Positions 12,324 to 22,392 of a stretch of DNA of 64,000 bases are shown piece after piece; positions within the stretch are counted from its first letter, which is position 1; every line of letters begins with the position of its first letter. The DNA comes from Odobenus rosmarus divergens. Taxonomy: Eukaryota; Chordata; Mammalia; Carnivora; Odobenidae. Under the pieces are notes generated by a model. The model was given only the letters and a program-made list of their open reading frames with translations. It did no database searches and was not told where the DNA came from. The stretch spans positions 3,206,646 to 3,270,645 of the forward strand of contig NW_004450398.1 in NCBI RefSeq assembly GCF_000321225.1, written 5' to 3'. A program made the position numbers and the translations under genes.

Positions 12324-12840
12324 CAGGGGTCCTAAACCTGGGGTCCACAGACCCTCAAGGTGTCCTGGATCTAATTCTAGGAGTCCATGGACTTGAATGG
12401 GAACAAATTAGGAAAAGATTTTCAACGACCTCTACCTGGACATTTTCATTTCCTTCAACTGAGCATGGACAACCAGGCATGGTAGGACTTACTTTATCGT
12501 GACTTTGTTCCCAAGGGAAACCAGACATATCTGCCTGTCACATCACAATAGTTGTAGACATCGTAAAACATCATTTGTGCTCGGTACGGCTCTGAAGTAT
12601 TGGGATTTATTAGATCTGCCAATAGATCTAATCATTTAATGCACTAACAAGGAAGTATGTGTATTAATTCTATCACAAATGGGTATTTTTAAATATCTTG
12701 GCAGCAATAAAATTGGTTCCCTATGTAATTCTGATTATTTTATTTTATGCATTTAAAAAAAAAAGAACTTTTTTGAGAAGAGATCTATCTTCACCCACCT
12801 TAGCTTTGCCCCATGATGCCAAAAAAGTTAAGAAAGCTAG
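12324..12840 (+). mobile_element. Old hAT-like DNA transposon
   Basis: It opens with a hAT-style terminus ('caggggtcctaaacctgggg') and closes with a weak reverse copy ('aaaaaagttaagaaagctag'). In between are 'ggagtccatggacttgaatg' and 'attttattttatgcattt', phrases of a non-autonomous mammalian DNA element I recognise but cannot name securely. There is no transposase frame; the 126-codon frame at 12698-13078 is chance. Confidence 0.55.
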
Positions 12841-13289
12841 CGAAAGGCCAAGCTGCCATCCAAATGCATCTGCCAGGAACTTTGAGCACGGGACCTCTTC
12901 CTGGGGCCCACTCAGTCCCCAAGCTCATCCTGTCTTGTTCATGCTCCACTTACAATCTCCCACCCTTCCTCCATGTTATTCGGGCCAATTAAGAGAAGGA
13001 GGAGGAGGAGAAGGAGGAAAAAAAAGCAACAAGAACCCCAGCAGTACGCCTTGCAACTGCCCTAGTTCTTCCATATGACTGAGTTCACATCCACCCCGTC
13101 TAGTAGGTTCAGAAGATGAGCGAGGCCAAGGGTTTGGGCCCAAGCCGCACAGCTCACGACAAGTAGGTCCAGGGCTCCACGTTGCCCTGCGCCTCCTTGC
13201 CTCTGATGGCCAGCCCATCCTCACCAGCATTCCCCCCAGTCTCTCTGCTTAGCAACCACCCTCCCAATGCATCATGACACCCAAATTGT

Positions 13290-13313
13290 CTTATCTTTAT
13301 CTTTATCTTTATC
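13290..13313 (+). repeat. (TTATCT)n hexamer repeat
   Basis: About four TTATCT units in a row. Confidence 0.85.
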
Positions 13314-13439
13314 CAAGATAGTTTATTCTGCGCAGTTTTCATTATTCCAAAACAAGACAGAAGTTTTATGGGGCGGTCTTAATGTCAAGAGGACCATGTC
13401 CATGGCACTTGGGCAGGAGCCCTCATGGCTAGTTGGGAG

Positions 13440-13780
13440 TGTATCAGTTAGGACAGGCGAGGCATGCTACAGAAACACATGGCCCCCAAAGCCCAGTGAC
13501 TTCACGGCAAAAATATTGGATTCTCACTCGTGTTACATGTCCAGCAGAGCCGGCCAGGGCTGTGTTCTGTGTCTTCTCTCTAGGACCTAGGCTGCTGGAC
13601 AGCCACAATCTGGGGCTTGACGTTGGCAGAGGGGAAAAAAAGAACGTGGCTCTTAAATCTTCCCATTCAGACCTGACCCCAGTCACTTCTGTTCACATTT
13701 CATTGGCCAACGCAAGTCAAAAGCATGATATCATTGAGGGAGTGAGAGGGAGCAAAGATCCCAGTGAATAATGCAACTAG
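13440..13780. repeat. Old interspersed repeat, family unresolved
   Basis: Phrases such as 'gctacagaaacacatggccc', 'ctcgtgttacatgtccagca' and 'cacatttcattggccaacgc' match a common diverged mammalian repeat that I cannot name. Related-looking DNA lies at 63400-63800, with an opposite-strand version at 33715-34020. Confidence 0.35.
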
Positions 13781-14295
13781 TTTAGGGGGCAGACCCATAG
13801 AAAGGTGCTCCCTTTCGACTACAATCAAAATGGCTGCAGGTTTGACCTCTGATGATCAATCGCAATCACATATTTACAAGACTGACCCTTGCTTCCTCTG
13901 ATCTGCATGCATCATAGTCCTAACAACTGTGATGATGACAAATTGCCTTTTAAAATTATTGAAATGGTGCCACTTTTGGAGAGTATGTTTAGAGGAGAAA
14001 GCACCCTCCCCTGTTGCCTTCTCCCCATGGTTCTGATCGTGACTCCGAGATTCTGATACTCCTTGGTCATAATCTCTAGTGTCCCGACCACGGCCCAGGA
14101 CACACAGTGGGTACGCAACACAGATCAAGCCACTCGCTCCAAAATGCTGCCGATTTGTGAAAATTGCATCTGCTCAGCCTCTGCAGGCAACATCAAAACC
14201 AGCCTGCAAACACTCTTCCTAAACCCTGCTCTCTGTTGAAGGGACTGCTCTGGGCTAATCTTTGTCCCCTCTGAATTTAAAGGGGCAAAGGACTT

Positions 14296-14516
14296 GAACC
14301 AGTTAATGATAACAGTGACGACATCGATGATTATAAACTACTATCCTGGTGGTGCTCAGCAGGCAGAATATGTTATTTCATCGATCCCTCCAGCAACTGG
14401 TAAGTTTGCATGTTTTATCCGCGTGGTACAGAAGAGGGAAGTGAAGGGAGGGGGGCATCTGAGACAATACAAAATAGAGACGCAGGTATAAGCGATTCCA
14501 AAGCCAGGGTCTTGTC
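14296..14516 (+). repeat. Inverted duplication, copy A (221 bp)
   Basis: This block aligns without gaps to the reverse complement of 16241-16461, with about a dozen mismatches (roughly 95% identity by eye). The right end reads like an antisense MIR head ('gattccaaagccagggtctt'), so the duplicated unit seems to contain an ancient MIR. The identity is far above what two independent MIR copies would show. The next 25 bases (14516-14540) also recur at 16590-16614, but in direct orientation. Confidence 0.9.
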
Positions 14517-15089
14517 TTTCTCGCCTGAGTTGGGTCCCAATGTGGAGAGAGAATGCCGATGTGGCAAGATGGATTAGCAGAAGGAGCTAAGGAGCTGTCA
14601 TGGAATGGTTTTCTTCTTTCCTGCTGATTAATGAGAAGGTGGCCAGGCTTGCTTCCATCTCAGACAGGTCATGGTGGAGAAATGTTAATGATGTCATCAG
14701 GTGATGGATTTTCTCATACCTTCACTCACTGAGCTGTGCCAGATCTATCAAGCCTTGTGCAAGGTGGCTGGAAGAACAAAGAGCCTGGCTGCAGGAACAA
14801 TCCCCTGATAATAAACTTACTGGGATGACATAATGTCATGGGATGGTGGGGAAGCATGGTGGCACAGTGCAAAATCAGAGATGATTGAAGTAGGTGTGTG
14901 CGTGTTATCCCATATGTAATTCTGTTTGTTTGGCTAATTTTCCCCACCAATTTAATTGGTGAAGTTAAACTTGAAATTGTCAAGTGCACAGCAATGTTGA
15001 TTCATTAACATTTTACTAAGCTTGATCTACTACTGGTCTTTCCTTCCCTCCATTCATCTATCCATCCTTGAATCCCTCTAATTCTTAGT

Positions 15090-15530
15090 TCATTTCAAAG
15101 TAAGTTGCAGACATCAGTCTACTTCCTCCTAAATACTTGGGTATGATTGTCCTTAAGTAGAGTTCAATATTTGTTTCTAGATTTTTGTGTGTGTGCAATT
15201 TACACACATTGAAATATACACATTTCAGGCATACATTCCCTAGACTTTGATAAAAGCATGTATCAGTATAATCCAAACCCCTGTGAAGATACGGAAGAAC
15301 CGAAAGGGTCCTCTCTCCCTTCCCAGTCAGTCCGTGTCCTCGTCACTGCTGAGTTTTGCTTGTTCTAGAATTTCAAATAAGTGGATGTACTCCATGTGTC
15401 CTTTTATGTGTCTGCCTTCTGCTCAGCACTTCCTTTCCGAGAATCACTCGTTTTCTTCATGTACCCGTAATTCATTCCCTTCCGTTGCTGAGTCATGTTT
15501 GATTGAATAAATGTTTGTTTAATGTACTTT
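15090..15530 (-). mobile_element. Old L1 3' UTR fragment, antisense
   Basis: It has 'caggcatacattccctagac', 'gtatcagtataatccaaacc', 'ttctagaatttcaaataagt' and 'tgctgagtcatgtttgattg'. These are reverse-strand phrases of an L1M/L1ME-type 3' region. No frame is preserved. Confidence 0.6.
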
Positions 15531-15644
15531 CTACAAGGAAACTTTTAGAATTAAGTATTAAGTTTTAAAGAGCATACAATAATTGCTTTTATAATTCATT
15601 GACATCTAAAAATTGGGAGCTTTCACATAAAAATCTAGATTTCT

Positions 15645-15790
15645 GGGGCACCTGGGTGGCTCAGTCAGTTAAGAATCTGACTCTTGGTTTTGGCTCAGGT
15701 CATGATCTCCTGGGTCGTAGGATTGAGCCCCATGTCAGGCTCCATGCTCAGCGGGGAGCCTGCTTCTCCCTCTTCTCATTTTCCCACAGT
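15645..15790 (+). mobile_element. Carnivore tRNA-Lys SINE, 3'-truncated
   Basis: It starts 'ggggcacctgggtggctcag' and reads through the tRNA-like head and 'gggagcctgcttctccctc'. It then loses homology without the usual tail. No poly(A) or convincing target duplication is visible, so the 3' part was probably deleted later. Confidence 0.9.
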
Positions 15791-15911
15791 CCTCACAGCT
15801 CCTTATTGATCCCATCTGGGCAACTTCATTCATTTATGTCACTTATCTGCCCCAAAAGTAGATGATTTTCTGACTCCTGTTAACAGTGACCAAGTGCTCC
15901 AAAGTAATCAT

Positions 15912-16148
15912 GGCGGGGCGGGGCGGGGGCGGGGCGGGTGACTGGGTGTCTCAGTGGGTTAAGCATCTGCCTTTGGCTCAGGTCATGATCCCAGGGTCCT
16001 GGGATCGAGCCCCACATTGGGCTCCCTGCTCCGCAGGAAGCCTGCTTCTCCCTCTCCCTCTGCCTGCCCCTCTCCCTGCTTGTACTCTCTGTCACTGTCT
16101 CTCTCTCTCTCTCTTTCTCTCAAATAAATAAAATCTTTATTTAAAAAC
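15912..16148 (+). mobile_element. Carnivore tRNA-Lys SINE with expanded G-rich 5' end
   Basis: A sense copy runs from a GGGGC-rich leader through 'tctcagtgggttaagcatct' and a (CT)n body to 'caaataaataaaatctttat' and a short A tail. 'atcatgg' occurs at both flanks (15908-15912 area and after 16148), a partial target duplication. The normal 5' end 'ggggcgcctggg' is replaced by about 26 bases of GGGGC/GGGGGC units. Confidence 0.93.
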
Positions 16149-16240
16149 TGATCATGGAATGAATTCATGAAGGAGGGAGTAAGTAAACAAAATGTGATCT
16201 CTTTGGCTATGTTCTGCCAGAGACCCCACATTCCAGAAAG

Positions 16241-16461
16241 GACAAGACCCTGGCTTTGGAATCACTTATACCTGCATCTCTATTTTATATTGTCTCAGAT
16301 GCCCCCCTCCCTTCACTTCCGTCTTCTGTACCATGTGGATAAAACATGCAAACTTACCAGTTGCCAGAGGGATCGATGAAATAACATATTCTGCCTGCCG
16401 AGCACCACCAGGATAGTAGTTTATAATCATCGCTGTTGTCATTGTTATCATTAACTGGTTC
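16241..16461 (-). repeat. Inverted duplication, copy B (221 bp)
   Basis: This is the reverse-complement partner of 14296-14516. It is the same length, so no indel separates the copies. About 1.7 kb lies between the two arms, holding an L1 fragment and both sense SINEs. The 128 bases to the right (16462-16589) have no counterpart beside copy A, but the 25 bases at 16590-16614 do. Confidence 0.9.
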
Positions 16462-16859
16462 TCTGCAAGAGAAGAGGTCAACCCATTTTTCATCCCATCT
16501 TTCCAATGCAGCAATTTGGAACCTCTGAATTCTGAGAGACTGTGGTTGCGCCTAATGGAGGGGATGAATTTCTTGATCCGTATGCCCTCCTTTCTCGCCT
16601 GAGTTGGGTCCCAAATAGAAGCCATCACAAAAGTAGAATCCAGGCAAATACACAGGAACTTCCTTTCTCACGTTTTAGAGGACTCAGGACGAAAAGACTG
16701 GAGATCTGCAGAGACCAAGGGTGGAGAATTTCAGATGAAAAACGCCAGCAACAGACCCCAATACATACATGATGTTGATCAATGGGAGAAAGATTACTCC
16801 ATAAGGGTAACAACTGGGAAAGCATCTGGAGAGATAGAAAGGGGGATCCTCATTTCACA

Positions 16860-17455
16860 CCTTGCACCAGATGGAGAGCCAAGATTTAAACATAAGATAA
16901 TGGAACCATTAAAATACTAAAAGAAAACATGAAGGGTTTTCTTTTTTTTTTTTTTTATAAAATCTTGATGGAAAGAAAACATGAAGTACTACTACAATTC
17001 GGAACCCATAGATAAAAGAAAGGTACATTTGAACAAATATGTAAGCAATTTCTACCTTTAACAACCACCAAGTTTTAAAAGATTTATGACATAGTGGGGA
17101 AAATATTTATACAACCAGAAAGAAAGGTCATTTCCTAAATAGAAATCCTGTATATCTGTTCAAAAAAGGCCAACAGCTCAATAGAAAAATTTTCAATATA
17201 AAAAATGGAGCAAGTGTCCTTCATTTAAAAATAAAATATGAATAGCTCTTTCACATCTGAAAATATGCTCACCCACACGAGTTATAAGATACATGTAAAT
17301 TAAAGCTAGAATCACATGTCTCAAACTTCTAATGGGCAAAAATCAAAATGTTTGTTAACAAAATGTCACTGAGGTTGTGGCGACACAGCCACCCCCCATC
17401 AGTGCTGTTGGGGAGACAAACTGATAAAGCTCTATGAAGAGTAATTTGGCGTACA
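16860..17455 (+). mobile_element. Old L1/HAL1-like copy, left part
   Basis: A-rich plus-strand L1 ORF2-type phrases include 'ccattaaaatactaaaagaa', 'ggccaacagctcaatagaaa', 'taatgggcaaaaatcaaaat' and 'ctgataaagctctatgaaga'. No frame is kept. It is split from its right part (18212-18710) by an antisense L1 inserted at 17456. Confidence 0.65.
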
Positions 17456-18211
17456 CATATTTTTTATTTGATGCACGTATATATTGTGAAATGATCACCA
17501 CAATAAGGTTAGTTAACCCACCCATGAACCCATGGATAAAATGTATCTAATTACAAGTGTGTGTGTCTGTGTGTGCTTGTGATGAGAACAGTTAGATCTG
17601 CTCCCTTAGCAACTTTCAAGGACATAATACGGAATTGTTCTCCGTTCTCCGTAGTTCCCATGCTGTGCTCTAGATCCCCATGACTTGTTGATCTTATAAC
17701 TTGCACTCTGTACCACCCTCTACCCATTTCCCCCACCCCTACCCCTGGCAACCACCATTTTACTCTGTTTCTGTAAGTTTGGCTTTTTTTTTTTTTTTTA
17801 GATTCCCCATATAAGTGAGATCATATAGTATTTGTTTTTGTTTGACGTATCTCAGTTAGCCTAATACCCTCAAGGTCCATTCTTGTTGTCACAAACGGCA
17901 GGAATTCCTTCTTTTTATGGCTGAATAATATTCCATTGTATGTCTGTGTGTGTGTGTATCACATTTTCTTTATCCATTCATCTGCTGATGGACAACTGAG
18001 ATTGTCTCCATGTCGTGACTATTGTGAATAATGCTGCTAGGGACATGGGGCTGCAGGTATCTCTCCAATATAGTGATTTTGTTTCCTTTACATAAATGCC
18101 CAGAAGTGGGATTGCTGCATAATAGGGTCATTTTATTTTTAATTTCTTGAGGAACCTCCATACTGTTTTCCATGGTGGCTCACCAATTTACATTCCCACC
18201 AACAGTGGCCC
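17456..18211 (-). mobile_element. L1 3' portion, antisense, nested in an older L1
   Basis: Plus-strand reading gives an L1 3' UTR ('gaaatgatcaccacaataag', 'tagcaactttcaagg') followed by reverse ORF2 C-terminal sequence: 'ctgaataatattccattgta', 'gaggaacctccatactgttt' and 'cattcccaccaacagtgg'. It is 5'-truncated at 18211. It lies inside an older sense L1/HAL1 relic, so it came later. Confidence 0.85.
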
Positions 18212-18710
18212 AAACTTTTAAAATTAAATATGCACATACTGTGTGACCCAGAAGTTCCACTGGGAAAAGTTATCCTACAATCACACTTGGACTAGTGGGA
18301 GATGCTGTAAATACAAAGGTTATTTGCAGGATTGCTTGCAAGAGCGAAACAGTTAGGATAACCTGAAAACTAGAAATAAGCTCTTGGTAAGATAGATTAT
18401 GGTGCATCCTGAAAATGGAATCCTGCTTTGGAGCAATATAGAACGATCCCCAAGACATATTGTTAAAATCGACCAGGATGGGTGGGGGCAGGCACAGAAA
18501 TGGTGATTATAGTAAGCGACCATTGAGTGCAGGGGATGGAGGGAGAGGAGTAAACAGCATAAATACATAGGCTGTATCTGGAAGGACATACAAGAAACCA
18601 GTATCAGTAGTTGACTCTGGACAGGGAAGCTGCCTCGCTGAGGCTGCATACCCTTTAAAATTTTATGCCATGTGCATATGTTACCTATTCATTTTTTCTT
18701 AATTTAGAAG
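18212..18710 (+). mobile_element. Old L1/HAL1-like copy, right part
   Basis: It continues the interrupted element: 'cccagaagttccactgggaa', 'tagattatggtgcatcctga', 'ttgactctggacagggaagc' and 'taaaattttatgccatgtgc'. The order matches an ORF2 3' end followed by a 3' UTR. Confidence 0.6.
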
Positions 18711-19164
18711 ATAGTACAATTGCTATCTCTGGGCCATTTAAACAGGGATGACTATTTTAGCAGACTATCACAAAGAATACTCAAGCATTGTTAGAGTGGT
18801 CCAAATATATTCTCCTATAACCCGGGAATTCTAGGAATTTCCTGAAATATATCAGCACCAGCTAATTTCATCACACTCAAGATGCGGAAAGAATTCCTAT
18901 TAGATGTGTAGAAGCATAGCTTGCTTTTGACCTCCAAGTCCCCAAATCTATTAGCATAGAAAAGGGAGTTGCTTTGGGTCATCCGGTCTCCTGCCATGGC
19001 CTTCAGAACAGACAGGACCTCTTTCCACCCAGCACCTGATGGCCGCCCAACTCCCAGGGGCTATCACACACACAGGCATGGGAAACAGAATGTGGTTCTT
19101 AACATAAATGGAATTCGGAGCTATTTCCAAAGCTAGAACGCATTCAGACCGTAATGTGAAGGCA

Positions 19165-19380
19165 TTTTTAGCTTCCAAATGGTAACTGACATTTGAGGGT
19201 TTACAATCTGCCAAGCTTCGACATGAATTCTCTCTTCTAATTTTTACCATGATGATGCCTCTCATCATTTCCATTTACAGGTGAAATGACAGGTGCTCAG
19301 AGATGTTTGTCCGAGGTCACAAGGTGAGACTCAAAGTCAGGCAGTCTGACTCTAGAAAGCCTTCCCTCTGTCTGCCCTAC
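19165..19380 (-). repeat. MIR SINE, antisense
   Basis: It reads 'catttccatttacaggtgaa', 'gtttgtccgaggtcacaagg' and 'caggcagtctgactctagaa', the reverse complement of the MIR core and head. Confidence 0.75.
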
Positions 19381-19628
19381 AACTGCTTTTAAAATCACCA
19401 AGCCTTGCCTCCCACCTGCCCGTGGCCACCCTGTTAGGCAGCAAAGCTCCAGGTGATTACACAGTGGGCAGGGGCCCTGAGGAAAGTCTCCCTCGTGTGG
19501 AACAAATCGCCTCCTCCTCTCTGTTCGTAACACCACCCCTGTCTCCAGGCAGCAAGGTCAGAGTCAGCCCTGAAACCCATGAGGGAAAACATGGTGGTCA
19601 GGAGCTGAGTCAGCCCCTTCCCAGCCAT

Positions 19629-20145
19629 GTAACCAGAGTTCCCCGGAGAAACAGAGCAATAGGAGAGAGAGAGAGGGAGGGAGAGAGAGGGGGGTTTCTT
19701 GTAAGGGATTGGCTCATGCAGTTAAGGAGGCTGAGAAGTCCCACGATCTGCTGTCCATAAGCCGGAGACCCAGAGAAGCAAGAAGTGTCGTTCCAACCCA
19801 AACCTGAAGGCCTGAGAAACCGAGGAGCCAATAGTGCAAATCCCAGGCCAAGTCCAAAGGCCCGAGAACCAGGCTTGCCCATGTCTGAGGGCAGGAGAAG
19901 TTGGACATCTGAGCTCCAGCAGAGAGAGCAAATCTGCCCTTCCTCCACCCTTTTGTTCTATTTGGGCCCTCAACAGGTTGGGCGATGCCCACCCACATGG
20001 GTGAGGGCGATCTTCTTTACTCAGTCAACTGATTCAAATGCTACTCTCTTCCAGAAACACCCTCACAGACACACCCAGAAGTCAGGTTTTACCAGCTATG
20101 TGGGCCTCCCTTAGCTCAGGTTGATGCACAAAATTAACCTCCACT
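19629..20145 (-). mobile_element. ERVL LTR (MLT2-like), antisense
   Basis: On the plus strand it starts 'gagttccccggagaaacaga', has 'ttggctcatgcagttaagg', 'ctgagaagtcccacgatctg', 'ttctatttgggccctcaaca' and 'cagaaacaccctcacagaca', and ends 'gcacaaaattaacct'. This is the reverse complement of an MLT2-type LTR. A GA-rich tract (19660-19692) lies where the family carries a simple repeat near its polyadenylation region. No internal ERV genes flank it. Confidence 0.85.
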
Positions 20146-20801
20146 TGGAGCAGGTGAGTTAGCCACCTTGCAGTGAGATGGTCCGAGGGAAGGGCCTGGC
20201 ACGCAGTAGGTCATCAATCTGGGTTAACCACTATTAGGAACACTATTGTTTTCTTGTACACGTTTCTGTCTGGCGCAACTCAGCAGTGACCTCCTGAACT
20301 GAGTTCCTCTCGGTTGCTCTCCCCTCCTCCTCTCCGTCACCTAGCACACAGTAGGTCCTCACACAGGACTGCCTGGCACACAGTATGTCCTCAGGATGAG
20401 TGTTTGAATTGAACTGAACCCATTTTAGCCTGAATATCTTGAAGTGGTTGGAGTTGTCCGTGTGATCTTAGGTATTAACTCTGCAGAGGATACTGCTGGG
20501 AGGGACACTTTCCTGTGGCTGAAAGCGGCTGGCCGCCTGGGACTGGGGGGTCAGATGGTTCCAGGTGCCCAGAACTCCTCTCCTCCTACGCCATCCCCCC
20601 CACGCCAAAAGACGCCTCTCTTGCGAGCCTGTGCCTCTAACATCTTTACAACAACAATTCTTAAGGCTTTTACTCCACAATCAGCAAAGAAGATTTAAAA
20701 TAGCTTGAGAGAAGAGGTATATTGACTCAAATTCACATTAGGCAGGGAGGCACGGAGACGGCAGGAACCTCCGACGCCATTCGGTGAATTCTGAATCTTG
20801 C

Positions 20802-20930
20802 TGCAGGTTAGGATCTCCAGAAGAACTTTTAAAATTTTCTAAGGGAATCAGAATCTCTAGAATGGGGCCTGCTGTTGGTATTTTTAAAGTTCCCCAGTGA
20901 CCCAAATGTGCAGCCAAGGAAGGAGCACCA
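20802..20930 (+). mobile_element. MER20-like hAT element, diverged
   Basis: It has 'aggatctccagaagaacttt', 'ggaatcagaatctctagaat' and 'aaagttccccagtgaccc'. These follow the MER20 order (context for 'rest of the sequence, then CAGAATC, then AAGTTCCC') but with many changes. Confidence 0.5.
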
Positions 20931-20969
20931 ATGGGTTAGCCAGTCACATCCTTCTTCTTTTTAAGGGAA

Positions 20970-21405
20970 AACGCTCCTGACATAACATTGACCGTGAACC
21001 ATTTTGATGTGAGCCATCCGACGGCGGTTAGTATTACCACAATGTTGTGCAAGCACCACCTCTACCTAGTTCCAAGACACGTTCAGCGCCCCCAAAAAAG
21101 AAACCCCATACCCATTGAGCAGGCACCCCCAATTCTCTTTTGCCCCAACCCCTGGGAACCACTAATCTACGTTCTGTCTCCATGGATTTACCTGCTCCGG
21201 AAATTTCACTGAAACGACATCATACAACCTATGACCTTTCCTGCCTGGTGTCTTCATGCAGCATCGTGTCTTCAAGGTCCATGCCCACTGCAGCATGTAT
21301 GAGGACTTCGTTCCTTTTTGTGGGTGAATATCCCAAGTAGAGATCTACCACATTCTGTTTATCCACTCATCCATCACTGGACCTTTTGGGTTGTTTTCCG
21401 TCACC
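20970..21405 (-). mobile_element. L1M 3' fragment, antisense
   Basis: It contains 'ccacaatgttgtgcaagcac', 'aagaaaccccatacccattg', 'cccctgggaaccactaatct' and 'catggatttacctgctccgg', then 'tctgtttatccactcatcc'. This is the reverse strand of an L1M 3' UTR joined to the ORF2 end. No intact frame. Confidence 0.85.
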
Positions 21406-21545
21406 TCCTTTGAGAGCTGAGGAAGTGAGGTCCAGTGAGCACAGGAGGCTTTGGGAGTCACAGAGCTCTGGGAGGCAGACCGAGCCTCGGACCCTTGCCT
21501 CTTGATTCACAGACAGGATCACGTCTGACTCTGCTGCTCCTCTTC

Positions 21546-21620
21546 CCTGGTGAGCGTGTCAAACCCCCCACTGTGAGTGTGTCAGCAACCTGGTGAGTGT
21601 GTCAGCCCCCTGGTGAGTTA
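21546..21620 (+). repeat. Short tandem repeat, about 20-23 bp unit
   Basis: Three and a half imperfect copies of 'cctggtgagtgtgtcagc' with C-rich spacers. The unit contains GGTGAGTG, which resembles a 5' splice site, but no exon was found upstream. Confidence 0.8.
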
Positions 21621-22024
21621 TCTCTATGAGATGGTGTAGATGGTGCCACTGAGTTGCCCCACCTGTAGGGAAAAGACACTGGGGTGTTCATCCTCCAATC
21701 CCCCACCCATCATGGCTCCTGAGGCTTTAACTCCATGATGCTTGTGGGCACAGAGAGCGACCAGTGCCAAGATGGGGACGGGCACAGTGACAAGGGGAGC
21801 TGATGGACACTGATATAATGTGCTCTCATCTGTCTTTCCTTCTCTGTGAGAGGGGTCTGCAAATGAGGTCGCATATAAAGCACAGAGGCAAGCCCATGGC
21901 AGTGTTCAACACGTGTTCTCCCCGCCTTCACCCCCATTTACTCAGCAATCATTTATTGAGCACCCGCTATGTGCCAGGCATCCTACAGAGCTGAGGGCTG
22001 TGGGTGCAGAGAGAGATGAGAGGT

Positions 22025-22387
22025 TGTCTTAGTCAACTCGGGCTACGGTAACAAAATACCACAGATGGGGTACGGGGAAGGGAGCTTAAGTGACAAACAT
22101 TGATTTCTCATGGTTCTGGAGGCTGGAAGTCCAAGGTCAGGGTGCCAGCAGATCTGGTCTCTAGTGCGGGGCTCCTCCTGGTTTGCAGATGGCCACCTTC
22201 TCGCTGTGTGCTCACACAGAGGAGAAGGAGAAAGGGTTAGTTCTCTTCCCCACCATGGGGGCTCCACTTTCATGACCTAATCACCTCCCAAAGGCCCACC
22301 TCCCAATACCGTCACATTAGGGCTTCAACATATGAGTTTGGGCAGTGGGCGGGGGAGGAGCGGGGAACCAGCATTCAGTTCATAGCA
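22025..22387 (-). mobile_element. Complete solo MLT1-like MaLR LTR, antisense
   Basis: The plus strand runs from 'tgtcttagtcaactcgggct' through 'ctcatggttctggaggctgg' and 'catgacctaatcacctccca' to 'cagttcatagca', giving the full TG...CA boundaries over 363 bp. Flanks are 'gaggt' (22020-22024) and 'gaggc' (22388-22392), a 5-bp target duplication with one change. This is the best-preserved LTR in the window. Confidence 0.92.
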
Positions 22388-22392
22388 GAGGC

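Noticed and set aside
14296..16461. Two unrelated MIR copies in opposite orientation
   Set aside because: The identity is about 95% without gaps, far above that of independent MIRs, so a later duplication is the better reading.
22025..22387. Provirus with ERV genes
   Set aside because: Only a single LTR with a 5-bp duplication is present and no internal region follows. The other LTRs in the window are also solo.
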